A DNA stretch of 59,662 nt from Aneurinibacillus aneurinilyticus ATCC 12856 (GCF_000466385.1 NZ_KE952809.1:12904-72565); one strand, 5' to 3'. Positions 37,453-46,944 are shown, numbered from the stretch's first letter. The notes: generated by a model not told the origin, from the letters alone. A program made the numbers and translations.

Positions 37453-38736
37453 ATGAAAGTACTTGTTATCGGCGGCGGCGGTCGCGAACACGCTCTCGTA
37501 TGGAAGCTTGCACAAAGTCCAAAAGTATCACACGTTTATTGTGCACCAGGAAATGCCGGGATTGCTCAAATGGCTGAATGTGTACCGTTGGATGTAAATG
37601 ATTTTGCTGCACTTGCAGAATTTGCAAAGCGAGAACATATCGGATTAACGGTTGTCGGACCGGAAGATCCGCTTTTGAATGGCATTGTCGATTTCTTTGA
37701 AGAACAGGGCCTTGCGATTTTTGGACCGAAAAAAGAAGCTGCGCTACTTGAAGGAAGTAAGACATTCGCCAAGGATATTATGGAGAAATATCATATTCCG
37801 ACCGGGGCATACCGATCATTTACGGAATATGATGAAGCGCTGGCATACGTCCGTGAGCAGGGCGCACCGATCGTAATTAAAGCGGACGGCCTAGCAGCAG
37901 GTAAGGGAGTAACCGTGGCTTTTACAATGGAAGAAGCTGAAGAGGCTCTTCGTTCCATGATGGTGGACGATGTATTTTCCGGTGCTGGCTCACGTGTAGT
38001 AATTGAAGAATATTTGGTGGGTGAGGAGATGACGCTGCTGTCTTTCGTGGATGGCGAGACGGTTATTCCGATGGTTCCTTCGCAGGACCATAAGCCGGTA
38101 TTCAACGATGATAAAGGACCGAACACAGGCGGTATGGGAACATACTCGCCTGTGCCGCACATGGATGATTCCGTTGTGCAACAGGCGATTGACACGATCG
38201 TTCTCCCGACGGCCAGAGCGATGGTAGCCGAAGGGCGACCGTTCCGCGGTATTTTATACACCGGATTGATGATTACTGAAAAAGGTCCGAAAGTTATCGA
38301 ATATAACGCGCGCTTTGGTGATCCGGAAACCCAGGTCGTGCTCCCGCGTCTTGCGAGTGATTTGGCGGATATTTTCCTTGCAGCAGTGGAAGGCAGGCTT
38401 TCGGAATGCCAGGTGGAATGGAAAGACGGCGCAGCGGTTTGCGTCGTCATGTCCTCTGAAGGATATCCAGGCTCCTATCCGAAAGGGCGGGAAATTGCTG
38501 GATTGCTGGCAAATACCGATGATGTAGTCGTATTTCATGCCGGTACGGCAGAGCAAGACGGACATATCGTAACAAACGGTGGCCGCGTCCTAGGTGTAAC
38601 AGCGATGGGATATGATTTATACGAAGCACAGCGTAGAGCATACGAAACGGTGCGTCACATTTCCTTTGAAGGTGCACACTACCGTACAGATATCGGGGCG
38701 AAGGCGCTGCGCAAGGCAGAGCATAATAAAAGATAG
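37453..38736 (+). CDS. GAR synthetase PurD
   Basis: Joins glycine to phosphoribosylamine with ATP. The 427 residues begin with KVLVIGGGGREHALVWKL. The ATP-grasp part has KADGLAAGKGVTVAFT (about 137-152) and EEYLVGEEMTLL, and the ligand site has EYNARFGDPETQVVLPRL. Last gene of the operon; a strong terminator follows. Confidence 0.98.
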   Translation: MKVLVIGGGGREHALVWKLAQSPKVSHVYCAPGNAGIAQMAECVPLDVNDFAALAEFAKREHIGLTVVGPEDPLLNGIVDFFEEQGLAIFGPKKEAALLEGSKTFAKDIMEKYHIPTGAYRSFTEYDEALAYVREQGAPIVIKADGLAAGKGVTVAFTMEEAEEALRSMMVDDVFSGAGSRVVIEEYLVGEEMTLLSFVDGETVIPMVPSQDHKPVFNDDKGPNTGGMGTYSPVPHMDDSVVQQAIDTIVLPTARAMVAEGRPFRGILYTGLMITEKGPKVIEYNARFGDPETQVVLPRLASDLADIFLAAVEGRLSECQVEWKDGAAVCVVMSSEGYPGSYPKGREIAGLLANTDDVVVFHAGTAEQDGHIVTNGGRVLGVTAMGYDLYEAQRRAYETVRHISFEGAHYRTDIGAKALRKAEHNKR

Positions 38737-38746
38737 GGGATAAGGC

Positions 38747-38789
38747 ATGGGCATCTGCTCCATTTTATGGAGCGGGTGCTCATTTTTTT
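38747..38789 (+). terminator. Intrinsic terminator of the purine operon
   Basis: A long stem: ATGGGCATCTGCTCCA on the left pairs with TGGAGCGGGTGCTCAT on the right, with few mismatches, over TTTTA, followed by seven T. Confidence 0.92.
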
Positions 38790-38930
38790 GATCATGTAAA
38801 AGATTCGGATGGGAATTTTGTAGATGATATTTTTTGCTGTACAAAAATTTGACGCAGGAATGTACGAAATCTTTCACGGATTATTCTTCAAAACTTCACA
38901 AAGTAAAAAAAGTAGTTTGTTACAATAATA

Positions 38931-38948
38931 TCGTGATAAAATTCACAA
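38931..38948. promoter_or_regulatory. Rex-like operator before cydA
   Basis: TCGTGATAAAATTCACAA matches the Rex palindrome TTGTGAA-N4-TTCACAA except for two positions in the left half. It lies just after a TACAAT -10 candidate (38921-38926), where a bound repressor would block transcription. Rex control of cyd genes by NADH/NAD is known in Bacillus; rex is not in this window. Confidence 0.6.
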
Positions 38949-38971
38949 ACATAAAAAAGGAGAGAAAACCG

Positions 38972-40375
38972 ATGGAAGAGTTAATTTTGGCACGTATTCA
39001 GTTTGCGTCCACCACCCTGTTTCACTTCATCTTTGTGCCTTTATCAATCGGGCTGGCATTCATCATCGCGGTGATGCAAACGATGTATGTGCTAAAAGGG
39101 AATGAACTGTACAAAAAAATGACGAAATTCTGGGGAGCCTTCTTCCTAATTAATTTCGCCGTCGGTGTTGTTACAGGAATTTTGCAGGAGTTCCAATTTG
39201 GAATGAATTGGTCTAGCTATTCACGATTTGTTGGAGATGTATTCGGTGCACCTCTGGCAGTAGAGGCGTTACTTGCTTTCTTTATGGAATCAACCTTTAT
39301 CGGTCTGTGGATTTTCGGTTGGGATAAGTTGCCGAAGAAGATACATTTAGCTTGCATTTGGCTTGTATCTATTGGCACGATACTCTCCGCCTTTTGGATT
39401 TTAGCCGCTAACTCGTTTATGCAAAATCCACTTGGCTATACGCTGCAAAATGGCCGGGCAGAAATGAATGATGTATTTGCGGTTCTAACGAATCAGAAGC
39501 TATGGGTTGCTTTTCCACATACGATTTTTGCAAGTTTGACTACAGGAGCCTTTTTCATTGTTGGAGTGAGTGCATGGAAAATGCTAAAAAAAGCCGATGT
39601 GGAGTTCTTTAAACGGTCTTTTCAAATCTCACTTATTATCGGTATGGTCAGCGCACTGGGCATTGCGTTTTCTGGTCACTCACAGGCAACATATCTTGTC
39701 AGCGCTCAACCAATGAAAATGGCAGCAGCAGAAGGGCTGTGGGACGATAGCCCGGACCCTGCACCATGGACTGTCTTTGCGTTAATTGATACCGATAAGC
39801 AGGAAAGTACGATGCGAGTTGAAGTTCCTTATATGCTTAGCTACCTGGCGTATGAGCAGTTTCATGGATCGGTTCAGGGAATGAAAAACATTCAGGCGCA
39901 ATATGAACAAAAGTACGGACCTGGAAATTATATACCGCCTGTAAAAACGACCTTCTGGAGTTTTCGGATTATGGTAGTCATGGGGGGAGGCCTTCTTCTT
40001 CTTGCTCTAATAGGACTTGTTCTGCAATGGCGCGGCAGGCTGGAAGAAAGTCCGGCGTATTTGAAATGGATGGTTGCGGCAATATTCATTCCGTATATCG
40101 GCAATTCATTTGGCTGGATTATGTCGGAAATTGGTCGTCAGCCGTGGGTTGTAAATGGATTAATGAGGACAGCGGACGGAGTGTCGCCAAATGTGTCAAC
40201 AGGTCAACTTCTGTTCTCGCTAATTTCATTTTCTCTTATTTACACTATTCTTGCTATTGTAATGGTTTACCTGTTTGTAAAAGTAATCAAACGGGGCCCG
40301 CATGAAAAATTGCCTGAGGATGTGTCTGCCACAGATCCATTTAACACGGAGGGAAATAATTATGCATTTAAGTGA
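38972..40375 (+). CDS. Cytochrome bd quinol oxidase subunit I CydA
   Basis: The haem-bearing subunit of the high-affinity terminal oxidase in the cytoplasmic membrane. It has 467 residues from ATG 38972 (MEELILARIQFASTTLFHF), behind AAAGGAGAG; upstream codons in the open frame lie in the leader. His18 fits the haem ligand near the N-terminus, and GWIMSEIGRQPW lies in the second half. About nine helices are expected, with the quinol (Q) loop short, as in Bacillus. It overlaps cydB by 14 bases. Confidence 0.97.
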   Translation: MEELILARIQFASTTLFHFIFVPLSIGLAFIIAVMQTMYVLKGNELYKKMTKFWGAFFLINFAVGVVTGILQEFQFGMNWSSYSRFVGDVFGAPLAVEALLAFFMESTFIGLWIFGWDKLPKKIHLACIWLVSIGTILSAFWILAANSFMQNPLGYTLQNGRAEMNDVFAVLTNQKLWVAFPHTIFASLTTGAFFIVGVSAWKMLKKADVEFFKRSFQISLIIGMVSALGIAFSGHSQATYLVSAQPMKMAAAEGLWDDSPDPAPWTVFALIDTDKQESTMRVEVPYMLSYLAYEQFHGSVQGMKNIQAQYEQKYGPGNYIPPVKTTFWSFRIMVVMGGGLLLLALIGLVLQWRGRLEESPAYLKWMVAAIFIPYIGNSFGWIMSEIGRQPWVVNGLMRTADGVSPNVSTGQLLFSLISFSLIYTILAIVMVYLFVKVIKRGPHEKLPEDVSATDPFNTEGNNYAFK

Positions 40376-41375
40376 ACTGTGGTTTTTACTAGTATCCATA
40401 TTATTCGTCGGATTTGTCTTTTTGGAGGGATTCGATTTCGGTGTTGGAATGGGCACGAAATTCCTTGCTCGCACCGAACAGGAAAAACGGATTTTGCTCA
40501 ATACAATTGGCCCGGTCTGGGATGCGAATGAAGTATGGCTAATTACTGCCGGAGGTGCGATGTTTGCGGCGTTTCCGCACTGGTATGCTACATTATTTAG
40601 CGGATTTTACTTGCCGTTTGTCATTCTATTGCTAGCTCTCATTGCCCGAGGGGTCGCTTTTGAATTTCGCAGTAAAGTGGGTGCGAAGCAATGGCGCCTG
40701 GCCTGGGATTGGTCGATTTTCCTCGGGAGCCTACTACCGCCATTCCTGCTGGGGGTGATGTTTGCTAGCCTGATTAAAGGATTGCCCATCGACGGTGAGA
40801 TGAATATGTATGCTGGTTTCACAGATATTGTGAATCTGTATACGGTAGTTGGCGGCATTGCCTTTGTGCTGTTGTCTTATCTTCATGGGCTTATGTTTAT
40901 TGGCCTAAAAACAACGGGCGAGATTCGAGAACGTGCCCATCGAATGGCACAGAGAATATATGTAATTATCGGCGTAGTGGTGGTGCTGTTTGTTTCTTTA
41001 ACTGCATTGTATACAGATGCCTTCAGGGAAAAGGGAACCTTCCTGATTCCGCTGTATAGTGCAGCGATTATTGCATATGCTTGCTTGTATTATTTCATGT
41101 ATAAAAAGAAGGAAGGATGGAGTTTTGTTTCGACTGGCCTTGTGCTCGCGCTTGTGACGAGTTCATTCTTTGTTGCACTCTTTCCGAATGTCATGATTAG
41201 CTCGATTGATGTTGTTAACAATTTAACAGTATATAATGCGGCTTCCGGAAGCTATTCCTTGAAGCTGATGACTATTGTTGCTGTTACGTTGCTACCATTC
41301 GTGCTCGCTTATCAAGTATGGAGCTATTATGTATTCCGTAAGCGGGTAACTGATAAGGAGCATCTGGAGTACTAA
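40362..41375 (+). CDS. Cytochrome bd quinol oxidase subunit II CydB
   Basis: The partner subunit of CydA, with 337 residues and eight to nine membrane helices. The N-terminal ELWFLLVSILFVGFVFLEGF and FDFGVGM are hallmark, as is the NTIGPVWDANEVWLI segment (about 48-62). The start at 40362 has GGAGGGAAATAATT. It overlaps cydA and touches cydD by one base, so the four cyd genes form one coupled unit. Confidence 0.97.
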   Translation: MHLSELWFLLVSILFVGFVFLEGFDFGVGMGTKFLARTEQEKRILLNTIGPVWDANEVWLITAGGAMFAAFPHWYATLFSGFYLPFVILLLALIARGVAFEFRSKVGAKQWRLAWDWSIFLGSLLPPFLLGVMFASLIKGLPIDGEMNMYAGFTDIVNLYTVVGGIAFVLLSYLHGLMFIGLKTTGEIRERAHRMAQRIYVIIGVVVVLFVSLTALYTDAFREKGTFLIPLYSAAIIAYACLYYFMYKKKEGWSFVSTGLVLALVTSSFFVALFPNVMISSIDVVNNLTVYNAASGSYSLKLMTIVAVTLLPFVLAYQVWSYYVFRKRVTDKEHLEY

Positions 41376-43099
41376 TGGATAAACATCTTTTTCATTATAA
41401 AGGCATCAAAGGCGTATTCTTCATAATTGGCTTGCTCACTGTTTTACAGGCAGGGTTTATTGTTTTACAGGCTGTTATGTTGGCAACAGCTATTACAAAT
41501 ATGTTTAAGGGGGCATCGGTCAACGATGTCCTTCTCCTGTTATCCGGGTTTGGGGTTGCATTTTTACTTCGCCAGGCCAGTCAACTCATTAAAGAGAGGG
41601 TATCTTATCGTTTTGCCGAAAAAACGGCATACGATATGCAGAAAAAGCTGCTTGCGAAATTGTTCATGCTAGGACCGCGAGAAATTGGAAAGACAGGCTC
41701 AGGGAATATGGTAACACTTTGCCTGGAGGGGGTTCAGCACTTCCGAACGTACCTGGAATTATTTATTCCACGAGTTATCGCGACGATAGCTATTCCGGCT
41801 ATTGTGCTGGCATACATTTTTTATCTGGAATCGGTATCGGGTGTTATTCTGGTGCTTACCATGCCAATCATGCTTGCTTTTTTAATCTTATTAGGTCTTG
41901 TTGCGCGTAAGAAAATGGACGATCAGTGGAGTACGTACCAATTATTGTCGCGTCATTTTGTCGACTCTCTACGAGGGTTAGAAACGTTGAAATATCTCGG
42001 GAAAAGCAGGCAGCACCGACAAGCGATCGCGCTGGTTAGTGATAAATACCGGATTGCTACTAACCGAACTTTACGTGTTGCGTTTCTTTCAACCTTTTCT
42101 CTGGATTTTTTCTCCAGTCTTTCGGTTGCGGTGGTTGCTGTTGGCTTGGGCTTGCGTTTAATTGACGGGAACATGGATTTGCAGACAGCGTTAACAATAT
42201 TGATTCTGGCGCCGGAGTATTTCCTGCCAGTTCGTGAGGTGGGCAATGATTATCATGCGACAATGGATGGAAAAGAGGCGGGTGATGCGATTCATCAGAT
42301 TCTTGCCAAGCAAGCCGTGGCATCTGGCTCTGCCGGAGCGGCGATTCCGAAATGGAATGCGTGTACTTCTCTGAAAGTAGAAAAGCTGGCAAGGCAGTAT
42401 GAGGGCAGGCAGACAGCTTGTTTGCATGATGTGACCTTTCAAGTGAACGGTTATCAAAAAATAGGAATTGTTGGAGCATCAGGTGCTGGCAAGTCAACCT
42501 TAATTGATTTACTGGCCGGTTTCTCCTTGCCGCAAACCGCATCCATTTCGATAGGCGGTGTTTCCGTTACCGATTTTGCGATGCCGGGGTGGCAGCAGCA
42601 AATCACATATATCCCCCAGCATCCGTACATTTTTGCGGGTACAATAGCTGATAACATTCGCATATATGCCCCGGATGCATCACAACAGGATATAGAGCAG
42701 GCACTTCACGTAACCGGATTGGCGCAATGGGTTCATTCTTTGCCCCATGGGATAGAGGAAAGAATAGGAAATGGCGGGCGAGTGCTGAGCGGTGGGGAAG
42801 AGCAACGTATTGCACTGGCCCGCGCTTTCCTCCAGAATCGTCCGATTATGCTTTTTGATGAACCGACCGCCCATCTGGATATTGAAACCGAGCATGATAT
42901 TAAATTGATGATGCTACCATTGTTTAAAAACAAGCTTGTTTTTTTTGCAACACATCGTTTGCATTGGATGAAGCAAATGGATCTTATTTTGGTTATGGAG
43001 AATGGGACCATAAAGGAATTTGGAACACATCATGATTTATATGAAAAACGGGGAGCGTATTACGCGCTTATTCGGGCACAGACAGGAGATACAGCATGA
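41375..43099 (+). CDS. ABC exporter subunit CydD
   Basis: Half of the CydDC exporter, needed to assemble cytochrome bd; in E. coli it moves cysteine or glutathione and binds haem. The 574 residues have an N-terminal six-helix membrane domain (about 15-300) and a C-terminal ATPase. The latter has Walker A GASGAGKST, signature LSGGEEQRIALA, Walker B IMLFDEPTAHLD and the switch His of FATHRLH. Start overlaps the cydB stop (TAATG). Substrate in Bacillales is not established from sequence. Confidence 0.95.
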   Translation: MDKHLFHYKGIKGVFFIIGLLTVLQAGFIVLQAVMLATAITNMFKGASVNDVLLLLSGFGVAFLLRQASQLIKERVSYRFAEKTAYDMQKKLLAKLFMLGPREIGKTGSGNMVTLCLEGVQHFRTYLELFIPRVIATIAIPAIVLAYIFYLESVSGVILVLTMPIMLAFLILLGLVARKKMDDQWSTYQLLSRHFVDSLRGLETLKYLGKSRQHRQAIALVSDKYRIATNRTLRVAFLSTFSLDFFSSLSVAVVAVGLGLRLIDGNMDLQTALTILILAPEYFLPVREVGNDYHATMDGKEAGDAIHQILAKQAVASGSAGAAIPKWNACTSLKVEKLARQYEGRQTACLHDVTFQVNGYQKIGIVGASGAGKSTLIDLLAGFSLPQTASISIGGVSVTDFAMPGWQQQITYIPQHPYIFAGTIADNIRIYAPDASQQDIEQALHVTGLAQWVHSLPHGIEERIGNGGRVLSGGEEQRIALARAFLQNRPIMLFDEPTAHLDIETEHDIKLMMLPLFKNKLVFFATHRLHWMKQMDLILVMENGTIKEFGTHHDLYEKRGAYYALIRAQTGDTA

Positions 43100-44826
43100 A
43101 GCAGATGGATCGATACATCACACCGTACATGAAACGATATAGCAAGCAGCTAAGTATCACGATTCTTTTTGGTCTTGCTACGGTTCTTTCCGGGGCCTTG
43201 CTTATGTTTGTCTCTGGCTATTTAATTTCGCGGGCCGCCGAACGACCGGAAACGATTTTGTTAATTTATGTACCTATTGTCGCTGTTCGAACCTTCGGAA
43301 TTTCAAAGGCAGTAGCGCGTTATATTGAAAGACTGATAGGACATGATGCTGTGTTGAAAATATTATCCGATATGCGGGTAAAGCTGTACGATATGCTGGA
43401 ACCACAGGCGCTGTTTGTCCGTTCCCGTTTTCAAGTAGGCGATTTGCTTGGGACGCTTGCTGATGATATCGAGCATTTGCAGGATGTATATATTCGAACG
43501 GTTTTTCCCACTGTTCTTGCCCTTGTTCTATTTATAGCATCCATATTACCTCTGACTTTGTTTGATTGGAAATTTGCGATCTGGGTTGCCCTTTGTCTCG
43601 GTGTTATCCTGTTTGTTTTCCCGCTGTGCTCTCTTTATTTGTTAAGAAGAAAACAAATCGACTATAAAAAAAGACGAGCGCATCTTTATCGCCAGTTGAC
43701 GGATGCGGTTTTTGGCCTCAGCGACTGGCTTATTAGCGGCAAGCAACAATTTTTTCTGGAACAATTTACAGCCAGCTCAGCTAAAATGAATGCCATAGAT
43801 AAAAAAATGCGCTACTGGAGCCAGTACAGAGCATTCCTGCTGCAAGTTGTCTCAGGCATTATTCTTGTATCTGTGGCAATTTGGGCAGGGAACAAGGCGG
43901 GTGCGGGAGACATATACCCTGCCTATATTGCTGCTTTCACACTTGTTGTGCTCCCTATCCTGGAAGCGCTCGTTCCTGTCTCGGCTGCAGTGGAGAAAAT
44001 TCCTGCCTATGAGGAGTCAATGCAGCGTATTGATGATATTCGTATACAGATGCCGGAACAGCAGGAACAAGGAGGAGTGGTGGCAGAAGAAGTGAATGAA
44101 GGGATAATCGATATACGGCAGGTTTCCTACCGTTATCCGGGAGAAGAGCGGCTGGCATTACAGAACATTTCGTTGACGATTCCACACGGACAAAAAATCG
44201 CCATCATTGGAAAAAGTGGTGCTGGCAAAACAACATTGCTTCAATTGTTGCAGGGGATATTATCACCTTTGGAGGGAACGGTTTCTATCAATGGTTGTGC
44301 CGCGCAGGCTTACCGGGATAAAATCCATGAACGAATCGCGGTGTTAAATCAAAAACCATATCTTTTTGCTACAACGGTAGCAAATAACATTCGATTAGGA
44401 GATCCGACGGCAACACCTGAAGATATTGCCAGGGTCGCGGAACAGGTAAAGCTAAACGATTATCTTGCTTCTTTGGAAAATGGATTTGATACACACATGG
44501 AAGAAGCCGGACAACGCTTCTCGGGTGGTGAAAGGCAGCGGATTGCGTTAGCGCGTATTTTGCTCAAGAATACGCCCATTGTCATTTTGGATGAACCGAC
44601 TATCGGACTTGATCCGAAAACGGAGCGAGATTTACTTCGTACGATGTTTAATGCTTTGCAAGGGAAGACAATAATCTGGATTACTCACCATTTAATCGGT
44701 GTCGAAAACATGGATGATATTCTTTTTATGGATCAGGGACGTATCATCATGCAAGGAACGCACAAGGAACTGCTGCAAACTTCTTCACGTTATCGCAATT
44801 TATATGAACTGGACCGTCCATGGTAA
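43096..44826 (+). CDS. ABC exporter subunit CydC
   Basis: The second half of the CydDC exporter. The 576 residues are organised like CydD: membrane domain about 15-305, then ATPase with GKSGAGKTT, FSGGERQRIALA, IVILDEPTIGLD and ITHHL. It overlaps cydD by four bases (ATGA). A terminator follows directly, ending the operon. Confidence 0.95.
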   Translation: MKQMDRYITPYMKRYSKQLSITILFGLATVLSGALLMFVSGYLISRAAERPETILLIYVPIVAVRTFGISKAVARYIERLIGHDAVLKILSDMRVKLYDMLEPQALFVRSRFQVGDLLGTLADDIEHLQDVYIRTVFPTVLALVLFIASILPLTLFDWKFAIWVALCLGVILFVFPLCSLYLLRRKQIDYKKRRAHLYRQLTDAVFGLSDWLISGKQQFFLEQFTASSAKMNAIDKKMRYWSQYRAFLLQVVSGIILVSVAIWAGNKAGAGDIYPAYIAAFTLVVLPILEALVPVSAAVEKIPAYEESMQRIDDIRIQMPEQQEQGGVVAEEVNEGIIDIRQVSYRYPGEERLALQNISLTIPHGQKIAIIGKSGAGKTTLLQLLQGILSPLEGTVSINGCAAQAYRDKIHERIAVLNQKPYLFATTVANNIRLGDPTATPEDIARVAEQVKLNDYLASLENGFDTHMEEAGQRFSGGERQRIALARILLKNTPIVILDEPTIGLDPKTERDLLRTMFNALQGKTIIWITHHLIGVENMDDILFMDQGRIIMQGTHKELLQTSSRYRNLYELDRPW

Positions 44827-44832
44827 ATATGG

Positions 44833-44869
44833 GAAAAGAGGAGAAGATACCTGTCTTTTCCTCTTTTTC
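44833..44869. terminator. Bidirectional terminator after cydC
   Basis: GAAAAGAGGA pairs with TCCTCTTTTTC; an inner AAGA/TCTT pair surrounds the loop. It separates cydC from the small genes that read leftward toward it. Confidence 0.8.
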
Positions 44870-44878
44870 GGCTTGTGG

Positions 44879-45010
44879 CTATGATTTATAACGGCCACCC
44901 GGTCTGCTGTTATATTTAACCCACATATAAATTACGATAATAATGGAAGCGACTACGGTTAAGATAACGTACAGATTGTCGCTGACCACTTCCCACATGA
45001 GTCGATCCAT
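44879..45010 (-). CDS. Small single-helix membrane protein, 43 residues
   Basis: A short gene with a near-perfect ribosome site, AAAGGAGGAAG, six bases before ATG 45010. The product starts MDRLMWEVVSDN, has one helix (LYVILTVVASIIIVIYMWV, about 13-31) and ends in a basic tail, KYNSRPGGRYKS. It is 33 bases downstream of the DUF2892 gene and convergent with cydC. I know no family for it. Size and shape recall accessory subunits of respiratory oxidases, but the opposite strand argues against co-expression with cyd. Confidence 0.75.
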   Translation of the reverse strand: MDRLMWEVVSDNLYVILTVVASIIIVIYMWVKYNSRPGGRYKS

Positions 45011-45043
45011 GTCGGCTTCCTCCTTTGTACGCTTTTCTTCACA

Positions 45044-45301
45044 CTATTTGAAGCGACGCGGATAGCTATAAATACGGTATGGACGTTTTCCGTCTTCATT
45101 TTCCGTGCTTATGCCGAGCATGGCGAGCAGCGGACAGAAACGGGTGATTCCTTCCGCAATTTTTATCGCGCTTAGAATCGTGATAATGAAGGGTGACATG
45201 CCGTACGGACGCTGCGCCATACGGGCAGTGCTATAAGAAAGGCCGATAAGTCCAAGTGTAATGCGAATGAATGCGTCACATAAGCCTACATTTTTTTTCA
45301 T
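45044..45301 (-). CDS. DUF2892 (YgaP membrane-domain-like) small protein
   Basis: An 85-residue protein beginning MKKNVGLCDAFIRITLGLIGL, the recognisable start of the DUF2892 family of inner-membrane proteins. Two helices are present (about 12-25 and 35-50) and ITRFCPLLAMLGIS gives the family's conserved FCPLY-type motif with Cys56. The charged C-terminus RPYRIYSYPRRFK is cytoplasmic. The domain also forms the membrane anchor of YgaP-type rhodaneses, so a sulphur link is possible but unproven. The ribosome site is GGAGGAGTCAGGTGA. Confidence 0.85.
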   Translation of the reverse strand: MKKNVGLCDAFIRITLGLIGLSYSTARMAQRPYGMSPFIITILSAIKIAEGITRFCPLLAMLGISTENEDGKRPYRIYSYPRRFK

Positions 45302-45703
45302 TTTTCACCTGACTCCTCCACAAAAAGCTTGTTCATCTCGTTCTTTATCATGTGAAAAGAACAAAGGAATATACATATTCGCTTCTGTATTTCACTGGAA
45401 AATAAGTTAACGAATCAAGAAACTTGTAAAAGAAAAGCAATATTTTGTTATTGTTTTTCTAAGTATGGTATGGGTAAGGAAGTGCTTGTGAAAAAAGGTA
45501 TACTTTTTAAAAAAACAAATTACTATATTACTAGACGAAAGCGTAAGAATAAGGTAGAATGTTTTCAGAATAATTTCTTTATTGGAAAGAATTTTATTGG
45601 TCAATCAATTTAGATGAATGTGATAAGGAGGGTTGGTTTAGAAGCAAGATAAATAAACGCTTGTACGAAATAATTTATTTTATTCAAAAATGGGGGTTAC
45701 TCG
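45302..45703. other. AT-rich intergenic region before the Liv transporter
   Basis: About 400 bases with no supportable gene. It must hold the divergent promoters of the DUF2892 gene and the Liv operon, but no single promoter stands out. TGTTTTCAGAATAAT at 45560-45574 is a poor match (four changes) to the CodY box, which would make sense before a branched-chain-amino-acid transporter. GATAAGGAGGG near 45620-45630 is ribosome-site-like but precedes only a few codons. Confidence 0.5.
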
Positions 45704-46903
45704 ATGAAGAAGAGAAAAGTGGCAGGCATTTTCTTATCGCTCATGCTATCTGCCGGAATGATGGCAGGTTGTGGCGGAGCAAAAGATACAGGCTCCGCGG
45801 GTTCAGGCGGCCAGGGTGCGTCCGGTGATACGATTAAGATTGGAGCAAATCTGGAGCTTTCCGGTGGTACTGCTTCCTATGGACAATCTGCCGGTCAGGG
45901 GATTGATCTGGCCGTCGAAGAAATTAACAAAAATGGCGGAATTAACGGGAAGAAGCTCGAAGTAGTAAAAGTCGACAATAAGTCGGACCCGGCTGAATCA
46001 ACCAATGCAGCGATTAAGCTGACAAGCCAGGAGAAGGTAACTGCGATTATCGGTCCGGCTACGAGCGGAGCCGTACTGGCAGAATCAGATATCGCTACAG
46101 ATAGCAAAACCGTAGTTATCACCCCATCTGGAACGAATACACAAATTACGGTAGGTGAAGATGGTAAGGTGAAGGATTATATGTTCCGTACATGCTTCAT
46201 TGACCCGTTCCAGGGCACAGTAGCAGCCAACTTCGCTTCCAAAGAGCTGAAAGTGAGCAATGCGGCTATCTTCGCGGATAATGCGAGCGACTATGCAAAA
46301 GGACTGGCAGCAGCCTTTGAGAAAACGTTTACTGGAAACGGCGGCAAGATTGTAGCAAAAGAAGCGTATGTAGCAAAAGATACGGATTTCCGCGCCACCC
46401 TTACACGTATTAAAGCGGCTAATCCTGACTTCATCTTCATCCCTGGATATTATGAAGAGGTTGGCCTTATTATCAAGCAAGCCCGTGAGATGGGAATTCA
46501 AGCACCGCTGATGGGTGGAGACGGCTGGGATTCTCCGACGCTTGTTGAACTGGCAGGAAAAGACGCATTGAACAATGCGTATACGATTGCTCACTACGCA
46601 TCCGATGATCCAGATCCGAAAATTAAAGATTTTGTTAAAGCATTCGAAGCAAAATACAGTGGAAAATCGCCTAACGGCTTCAATGCGCTTGGCTATGACT
46701 CCGTATATTTCCTGGCGGATGGCCTGAAGCGTGCTGGGGACCTCGAGCCTGTGAAGATTAAAGATGCGCTGGCACAAACGAAAGATCTTCCACTTGTATC
46801 TGGAAAGTTTACGGTAGACGAGCAACATAATCCGATTAAAGCGGCTACCATTCTGAAATACGAGAACGGTACACAAAAATTTGCGGCGAAAATAAATCCA
46901 TAA
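45704..46903 (+). CDS. Branched-chain-amino-acid-type ABC transporter substrate-binding lipoprotein
   Basis: The extracellular binding protein of the Liv-type system encoded by the next four genes. The 399 residues start with a lipoprotein signal peptide ending MMAGC (lipobox, Cys23), then a flexible Gly/Ser linker. A periplasmic-binding-protein type-I fold follows, from IKIGANLELSGGTASYGQS. TAIIGPATSGAVLAESDIA and YYEEVGLI are typical of the LivJ/LivK family. Leu, Ile and Val are the usual ligands, but related proteins bind amides or other amino acids. A 10-base-pair GC hairpin after the stop may shield this part of the mRNA. Confidence 0.93.
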   Translation: MKKRKVAGIFLSLMLSAGMMAGCGGAKDTGSAGSGGQGASGDTIKIGANLELSGGTASYGQSAGQGIDLAVEEINKNGGINGKKLEVVKVDNKSDPAESTNAAIKLTSQEKVTAIIGPATSGAVLAESDIATDSKTVVITPSGTNTQITVGEDGKVKDYMFRTCFIDPFQGTVAANFASKELKVSNAAIFADNASDYAKGLAAAFEKTFTGNGGKIVAKEAYVAKDTDFRATLTRIKAANPDFIFIPGYYEEVGLIIKQAREMGIQAPLMGGDGWDSPTLVELAGKDALNNAYTIAHYASDDPDPKIKDFVKAFEAKYSGKSPNGFNALGYDSVYFLADGLKRAGDLEPVKIKDALAQTKDLPLVSGKFTVDEQHNPIKAATILKYENGTQKFAAKINP

Positions 46904-46920
46904 ACAAACAGGAAGTAAAA

Positions 46921-46944
46921 GAATGGGGGGCTTGCCCCCCATTC
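46921..46944 (+). repeat. Perfect inter-cistronic hairpin
   Basis: GAATGGGGGG, a CTTG loop and CCCCCCATTC. With no T-run it is probably not a full terminator. It lies between the binding-protein gene and the permease genes, where a stable hairpin could raise the amount of the upstream mRNA. Confidence 0.75.

Noticed and set aside
45560-45574. CodY box before the Liv operon
   Set aside because: Four differences from the consensus in AT-rich DNA; not strong enough to list as a site.
46085-46942. Leftward 285-codon open frame antisense to the Liv binding-protein gene
   Set aside because: It lies wholly opposite a clear gene, has no ribosome site, and its product looks like a codon-bias shadow rich in Cys, Arg and Phe.
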